A stretch of DNA of 64,000 nucleotides, taken from positions 85,871,779 to 85,935,778 of the forward strand of contig JAMXBB010000011.1 in NCBI GenBank assembly GCA_024138015.1, read 5' to 3'. Made by a program: the position numbers and the translations under genes. The first letter of the stretch is position 1. Each line of letters opens with the position of its first letter. Under the pieces are notes generated by a model. The model was not told where the DNA came from. It saw only the letters and a list, made by a program, of their open reading frames with translations, and did not search any database. Source of the stretch: Lumnitzera littorea (lineage: Eukaryota; Streptophyta; Magnoliopsida; Myrtales; Combretaceae). Below, in pieces: positions 58,660-64,000 of the stretch.

Positions 58660-61600
58660 ATGGGGGTAGGAGAAGGAGCTTCCTCAAAGCTAAAGAAAGC
58701 AGCTAGAAAGATGGTAATAGCTGCTTGTGCTTCCTTCTCTAAGAAACAAGCTCTTGTCATGGATAACAATGTAAGTATAAGTACCCAAGTCTCATGTTCC
58801 CCATGTTCTGTTTGGTTTGTTTCAGTACGGGGTATGGTCGTAGTTGAACCGACTATCTCCGAGCATATGACATGCCGTGAGTTTGACAGGGTGCTGTTGT
58901 TGATGTTGATGTCATTACTTAACAGATCTCGAACTCATCGGCAATTCCTCCCAGAAAACGAGAGAATATATCAGAAAACATCGCAGAGGAATCAACCGCC
59001 AATGTCACCACTAAGGTTCTTTTATTACTGGTCTCTCCTGCACATACTTCGATTTTCAAAGTGAATTTAAATTCCCTAATGGCTAATTTCTAATTTTTGT
59101 TTTTCGAATTATGAAATAATTGCCAAAATTTATGTCGGATTGAACTTATAAGAGCAGGAAAAAAAAAAAAAAAAAAGAACAAAAAAGAAAAGAAGACAAA
59201 GATCGTGTTAACGAGTAATATTAGAAATGGAAAATTCGCACTCTTTCAATACATTACTATTTGCTGATTAACCCAGCAAGTGCTACAACACATCTTCAAT
59301 TAATATGACAGATTATATTACGTTTATGGTTGGCAATTTGAACCGTGCAGTTTTGTATTTCATTTGGGGCCAAATCCGTATGAATTTAAATTGAAATCAT
59401 AAATAACTAATTTTTATGTTTATTCATATAATAATTTTACCTTTTATATCGTGTGCACCAATTTCATGTTTTATCATTATAATCGTATTTTCAATTATCC
59501 TTCCAGCATTATGTCCAGTGTGACGGTGTTAATTTTGGCATATCATATCCTTTTGAGGCTTTTTTTTTTTTTTTTAAGAATTCACTTTGTATTTTGCTTA
59601 CCGGGAAAAGAACTGCTTAAAATATCTAAATGTTGGAGCTCGTTAAATTTGATTTAATTTAATTTAGGAATTTTAAAATATTTAAATTGAAATAACAATG
59701 ATGCCATAAGATTGAGTATACATTAAGTCAAAGAAAGGGAATTATTGCATGCTAATTTGTCTTGTTGGGACATCGTCTTCATGTCCCAACATAACATTAT
59801 GAGACCTTTTATTTTGTTTCTCGTTTATTTTTGCTTCACCAAGTTACCAAAATCGAATGCCAACAATTAAGAGGATTTAAAAGCTACCAAACTTGTTTCT
59901 TCACTTTGGAATCCAATGGCTCCTGTCTTTGACTATGCTCATATTTCCATGTTCCTTTGTTTTGGCTTATTTTGCCAACGTCAACAACTTTCACGCTTCT
60001 CCATTACAGCATATTCACCCGAAACGAGGAATTTGTAGATTTTGTGTAAAATGTTGTTGTGTTGGGCGCTTCAAATATACACAGCTGGCGATTACCATGA
60101 TGAAGTCGCGTATGTCGTGACTTAACATAATTTTTCCCACATCAATAACGAAATGATAATACTCATAAAGGATTTGGAAAAGAAAAAAAAAAAAGGTTTA
60201 ATTTTATACATTTTAATATACTTAGTTTTTTAGGTGTTTAATAAATAAAAGAAAAGATTAAAAAAAAGTTCTTTTATATTTGTTAAAGACACTTATTGGC
60301 CGAACCAAATCAATGATTGGCTATTTTAGGATTCAAAAAACAAAATATTGCGGATCTTCTAGCCCATATGTCATGAACGTTGCTCTCTTATAGGGAAAGA
60401 ACGGTTCTTCTATCCCTTCCTTTTTTGTGAAAATTTTCAACAAAAAAAAAAAAGAAAAACCTTTCGAAAACCATACTAAATCTAATATATGAAAATTTTT
60501 ACTATATTTACGTTCACCTAGTCGTAATTTTTGAAAAAAATATAAATATAGTAAACTATTATTATAACTTCAGAATCATCATTGTTTATACATTTTGATG
60601 TTTTGCTATCTTTCGGGATTTCAACAATGGTTTAAAAATCTATGTATATTTGTACGAGTTATTAGAATGTAAAATCGCACTGGTTTAGAAAATTTATTTG
60701 TACCGGATGAAATATTTCTTATATATCCAATTATAGTGTGTCGTGGGAATTTCAAAGTAAAAGTTCCCAGGCTCCTTTTCTTGCCCTACAATCTATAGAT
60801 ATAATTCCAGCCGTTAGATGAATGAGGACACATGTTGGGCTCTAAGCGTGTGAAAGACTGAGTACAGCTGACACATGCCTAGTGCACTGTAGTCCACTAT
60901 TATTGCGTAGTGCAGGCCCCCACCTCGATGGACCCATATCCAAAACCACCACTAATGTTTCTCAAAAATTTAACCACTATTTTGAAAAATTGAATAATCT
61001 TTTCCCAGATTTTAATAGCACAAATATTTGAAACTTAACATCATGAATTATAACTCGAAGAAAAAGCTGTATGTTAATATATCCAGTTGTGCAAGAGTTA
61101 CACTATTATATATTACTCAAAAAAAAAAAAAAAAAAAACAAGAAGAGTTTTACTTATTGCTTGGTGCAGACACACTTTGTAGAGGAGCTTCAATCTAATC
61201 ATTGAAATGCCTATGTATGAATTAATGTATGAGTATAGAATAACCCTTTAAACAGTCATATCCAAGACCACTTTTGATGTTTTGCAAAATCTAAGCACTA
61301 CTTGAAAATTAAACACTCCTTTCTTAGCTTTTAAAAGCATAAAAATTTTGGCATTTAAACAACATGAATTTAAAATTGGGTAAGATACTACATTTTCAGG
61401 CTCATGCTGTGTATGATAAATCTCCATCATGTAAGTGTAATTCTCTCCTACCCCAGGTGTGGGTCATATGGAAATACTTTATTGAAACAAAAGCCGAAAA
61501 GCATGCCTTTTTTGAACAATTGGTTCAAATTTCAGTGGCTTTGAGGATTTCCATATCAAAACCCCATTACAACTTATTGTTCAGGCCCCTTCAAATAATA

Positions 61601-63626
61601 ACATCGTGCTCAACCGTATCCCAATGATTATTTCTTGTCTGGTAAAAACAACAGTAATTATCCCAATATGTAGCAACTTTTGCTCTCTCAATAAAATATC
61701 AAAGTCGCTACCTAAATCTTTATAATGTTATTAAGAGTTATGTGAAATCAAACTTATACTTGACAAACTATTTACTACTTTCATCATCTTACCTGGCGTA
61801 GTATTTAATCAATGAATAATTTTTACAACATCCTTTAAAAGATGATGAAGATACTAATTAGATAAATAAAATTTCAATTAACTGCAATATTTAGCAACTT
61901 CAAACTATAGAAGTATAGTTTAATTAACAAAAGTTTAATATTAATTGCACCCACTCGACGGCGGTTTCAACATTATCCCAATTTTTCTCCACAATAATGT
62001 GGGTGATGTGCTCTCAGGTTCTTTAACTAAGAAAAAAGGATGTTCCTTCAAAATTATGAAACAGATGCAGCAAGATCCTAATGCTGCCCATCTTAGGGCA
62101 GCATGAACTTATACCATTATGGATCTTTTTGAAACTTAGATGATTGAATATATGCTGGGTTTTTACAAGTTCTATCAAATGCTCATGCAATGTGTAGTAT
62201 CATTATTCTAACCAATTGCAAAACTTTTCTTATGTAACAGAACTTGTGCCCCATATGCCTGGATCCGCTTAGCTGCAACAATGGTTCCAGCCCAGGTCAG
62301 GCCATATTCACCGCGCAATGCTCTCACTCATTCCACTTTGGTTGCATCTCATCAAATGTACGACATGGGAGTGTCACCTGCCCCATCTGCCGTGCTCATT
62401 GGACTCAGCTGCCCCGCAATCTTAACCCACCCTTTTCCATGTCCTGTAACCAAACTGATCCCATTCTTCGGATCCTTGATGATTCTATTGCCAACTTCCG
62501 GGTCCATAGACGATCCTTTCTACGCTCTGCTAGATATGATGATGATGACCCTGTTGAGCCAGACCACACATCCAGTTACCCCCGTCTTGATTTCACCCTA
62601 GTACCGGCCCTGCCAACATTTTCTAGCTTTCATTCATGCATGCATCCGTCTTTGCAAGTAAATGGTAACAGATTGTACCATCCTCGTGGAACCCCATCCT
62701 TGCACCACTTGATGAGCTCAACCTCTTTAATGCAGCAATTACCGGAGCAGTTTACACCGATGGATCAAGTTCCTTACTTGAGCACCTCACACAGAGCCCA
62801 CCTTTCAGTGAAGTTGGCACATCAACGGGCTACAGATTTAGTCCTTGTAGCGAGTCCAAATGGCCCACACCTCAGACTTCTTAAGCAATCCATGGCATTG
62901 GTAGTGTTCTCCCTAAGACCGATGGATCGCCTTGCAATAGTGACCTATTCATCTGCTGCGACCAGAGTGTTTCCCCTAAGGAGAATGACATCCTATGGAA
63001 AGAGAACTGCGTTGCAAGTTATCGACCGGCTCTTCTACATGGGACAAGCTGATCCCGTCGAAGGGCTTAAGAAAGGAATGAAAATCATTGAAGATCGGAT
63101 GCACAAGAATCCACATTCTTGCATATTGCACCTATCCGACAGCCCAACAAGGTCTTTCCACTCCCTTAACATGGAAATGCCGGTTCCTGTGCATCGGTTT
63201 CACGTGGGATTTGGTTTCGGGGCATCAAATGGGTTTGTAATGCACGAGTTTGAAGAGTTCTTATCACGGATGCTGGGAGGAGTCATTAGAGACCTCCAGT
63301 TAAGGATCGGGGAGGAAGGTAGGTCCATAAGGCTTGGAGAACTAAGAGGGGGTGAAGAGAGAAGAGTCCTATTGGAACTATGCGAAGATGATCACGTCTA
63401 CGTGGCTTATAGCTATGCCGAAGGCGGGGCTGACGAATGCGTCACAAGAGGGGAAACTGTGGTGACTCGAGGGGATAAGAGAGAAGGTAGCAGTATGAGT
63501 ACAGATGCCGCAGGGAGAGACATGAGCATTGGTGGAAGGACAAGCAGTGTGGAGAGTTTGGATTATTATCATGACCCTTACATGGCTAGGAGATGGGCTA
63601 AACATTTGCATGCATATAGGCTTTGA
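58660..63626 (+). CDS. RING-H2/vWA-domain E3 ubiquitin ligase, WAVH1/EDA40-like
   Basis: Three exons, 58660-58770, 58926-59015 and 62241-63626, join in frame (37, 30 and 461 codons plus stop) to give 528 residues. Introns are GT-AG, both phase 0. The start ATG has A at -3 and G at +4 and is the first ATG in frame. Residues 1-67 form a basic N-terminus (KLKKAARKMVIAACASF). A RING-H2 finger spans 70-117: Cys70, Cys73, Cys94, His96, His99, Cys102, Cys114, Cys117. A low-complexity linker (about 130-255) leads to a vWA domain (about 264-418) with FSLRPMDRLAIVTYSS and FPLRRMT stretches typical of the plant WAV3 family. The C-terminal beta-rich region follows to residue 528. In Arabidopsis, WAV3/WAVH proteins are E3 ligases in root gravitropism and auxin response; the same role here is inference. 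The vWA lacks the DxSxS metal site (ASPNG at 271-275). At 528 residues it is shorter than the roughly 650-740 I recall for relatives. Confidence 0.88.
58771..58925 (+). other. Intron 1 of the RING-vWA gene
   Basis: 155 bases, GTAAGTATAAG donor and TTACTTAACAG acceptor. Read-through from exon 1 stays open for many codons (to about 59064 in the same frame), so retention would add about 50 residues before exon 2 in the same frame. Confidence 0.8.
59016..62240 (+). other. Intron 2 of the RING-vWA gene (3.2 kb)
   Basis: Donor AAG/GTTCTT at 59015/59016, acceptor TTATGTAACAG at 62240. It is AT-rich with T/A runs (59161-59176, 59563-59575, 61120-61138). A GC-richer patch at 60750-60935 includes CCGTTAGATGAATGAGGACACATG, promoter-like in look. 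A diverged direct duplication of about 120 bases occurs at 60934-61062 and 61257-61382. No extra coding exon was recognised. It is long for a plant intron. Confidence 0.7.
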
Positions 63627-64000
63627 ATCAACGATCACAATTAGTTATTCATTACAATTAACTATATACTTAATACACCATTTTTACCACCGATCTCTTC
63701 CTGTATAAACGCGATCTTCCCCGAAATCTTATGCCATCACAAGCTAGGTAGTCTCCGATTTGTGGGGGATATTATCTAATGATTGAAGATTGTATATTCA
63801 AAATTTTGACATTCCATCACCATTTGGCTGAATGTTTGTATAGCAAGACCGGTGATGAATTTTTTGCTAAAGTTTCACCCAGATAGCTTGTTTCAGAAAC
63901 TCGGCCACTACAGAGGTAATCCTGAAACATTAAGAGTCGCAAAACAAAAAGTGTTACAAATTGTATTGCATATAACATTTGAGTGACTTTTTTTCTCGTT
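63627..64000 (+). other. 3' untranslated and downstream sequence of the RING-vWA gene
   Basis: The stop is TGA at 63624-63626. No canonical AATAAA is seen in the next 200 bases; weaker A/T-rich elements (TATATACTTAATAC, 63663 on; TTGTATATTC, 63790 on) could direct polyadenylation. No second gene is recognisable before the window ends. Confidence 0.4.

Noticed and set aside
62281..62601. 106-codon + strand frame inside exon 3
   Set aside because: It overlaps the RING-coding frame, which has all eight zinc ligands and continues to the vWA domain.
1..64000. Possible dedicated novel system such as a gene cluster
   Set aside because: Apart from the RING-vWA gene all protein homology belongs to transposable elements, all with stops. 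No set of co-located host genes exists.

Overview
This is plant nuclear DNA, most likely from a eudicot. It is AT-rich and gene-poor and consists mainly of decayed transposable elements. Only one credible host gene is visible: a three-exon gene on the + strand (58660-63626) for a RING-H2/vWA protein of the WAV3/WAVH1/EDA40 type, a predicted E3 ubiquitin ligase. Plant origin is supported by GT-AG introns, Tat-lineage and other Ty3/gypsy retrotransposons, Ty1/copia and hAT remnants, MITEs, and the plant-specific RING-vWA family. The species cannot be named from the sequence.

Layout. 1-3150: a MITE-like end, a perfect hairpin and a hAT transposase (BED finger to C-terminal dimerisation region) riddled with stops. 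3150-13740: AT-rich non-coding DNA with two terminal-inverted-repeat elements (9019-9279, 9696-10536). 13904-15411: a candidate solo LTR.

15536-43412: I interpret this as one Tat-lineage Ty3/gypsy element on the minus strand, expanded to about 28 kb by at least five later insertions. Reading leftward from the right end, it has a 5' LTR (42884-43412), gag, protease, RT, RNase H, a second RNase H, integrase, an antisense ORF on the + strand (20830-30959) with its own TATA box, a polypurine tract and a 3' LTR (15536-19699). The insertions are a 3.65-kb unknown in the 3' LTR, an internally deleted gypsy element (22683-27309), an LTR-like block (about 27600-30104), a TIR element filled with a GGT-type repeat (32012-32794), and a second + strand gypsy element (36049-40903). 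The last one has TG...CA ends, a CCTTTG target duplication, and host protease homology that resumes on both sides.

43413-58400: an LTR-like block with a minus-strand TATA box, a Ty1/copia gag-protease remnant (45270-46420), an AGCTC-rich repeat (48010-48510), then about 10 kb of AT-rich DNA without recognisable genes.

58429-63626: the RING-vWA gene with a TATA box, a CT-repeat leader, a 155-bp intron, a 3.2-kb intron and a large last exon. It looks intact. Its vWA domain lacks the usual metal-binding DxSxS motif.

All coordinates come from reading by eye. TE borders are approximate unless a TG/CA end or target duplication is cited.
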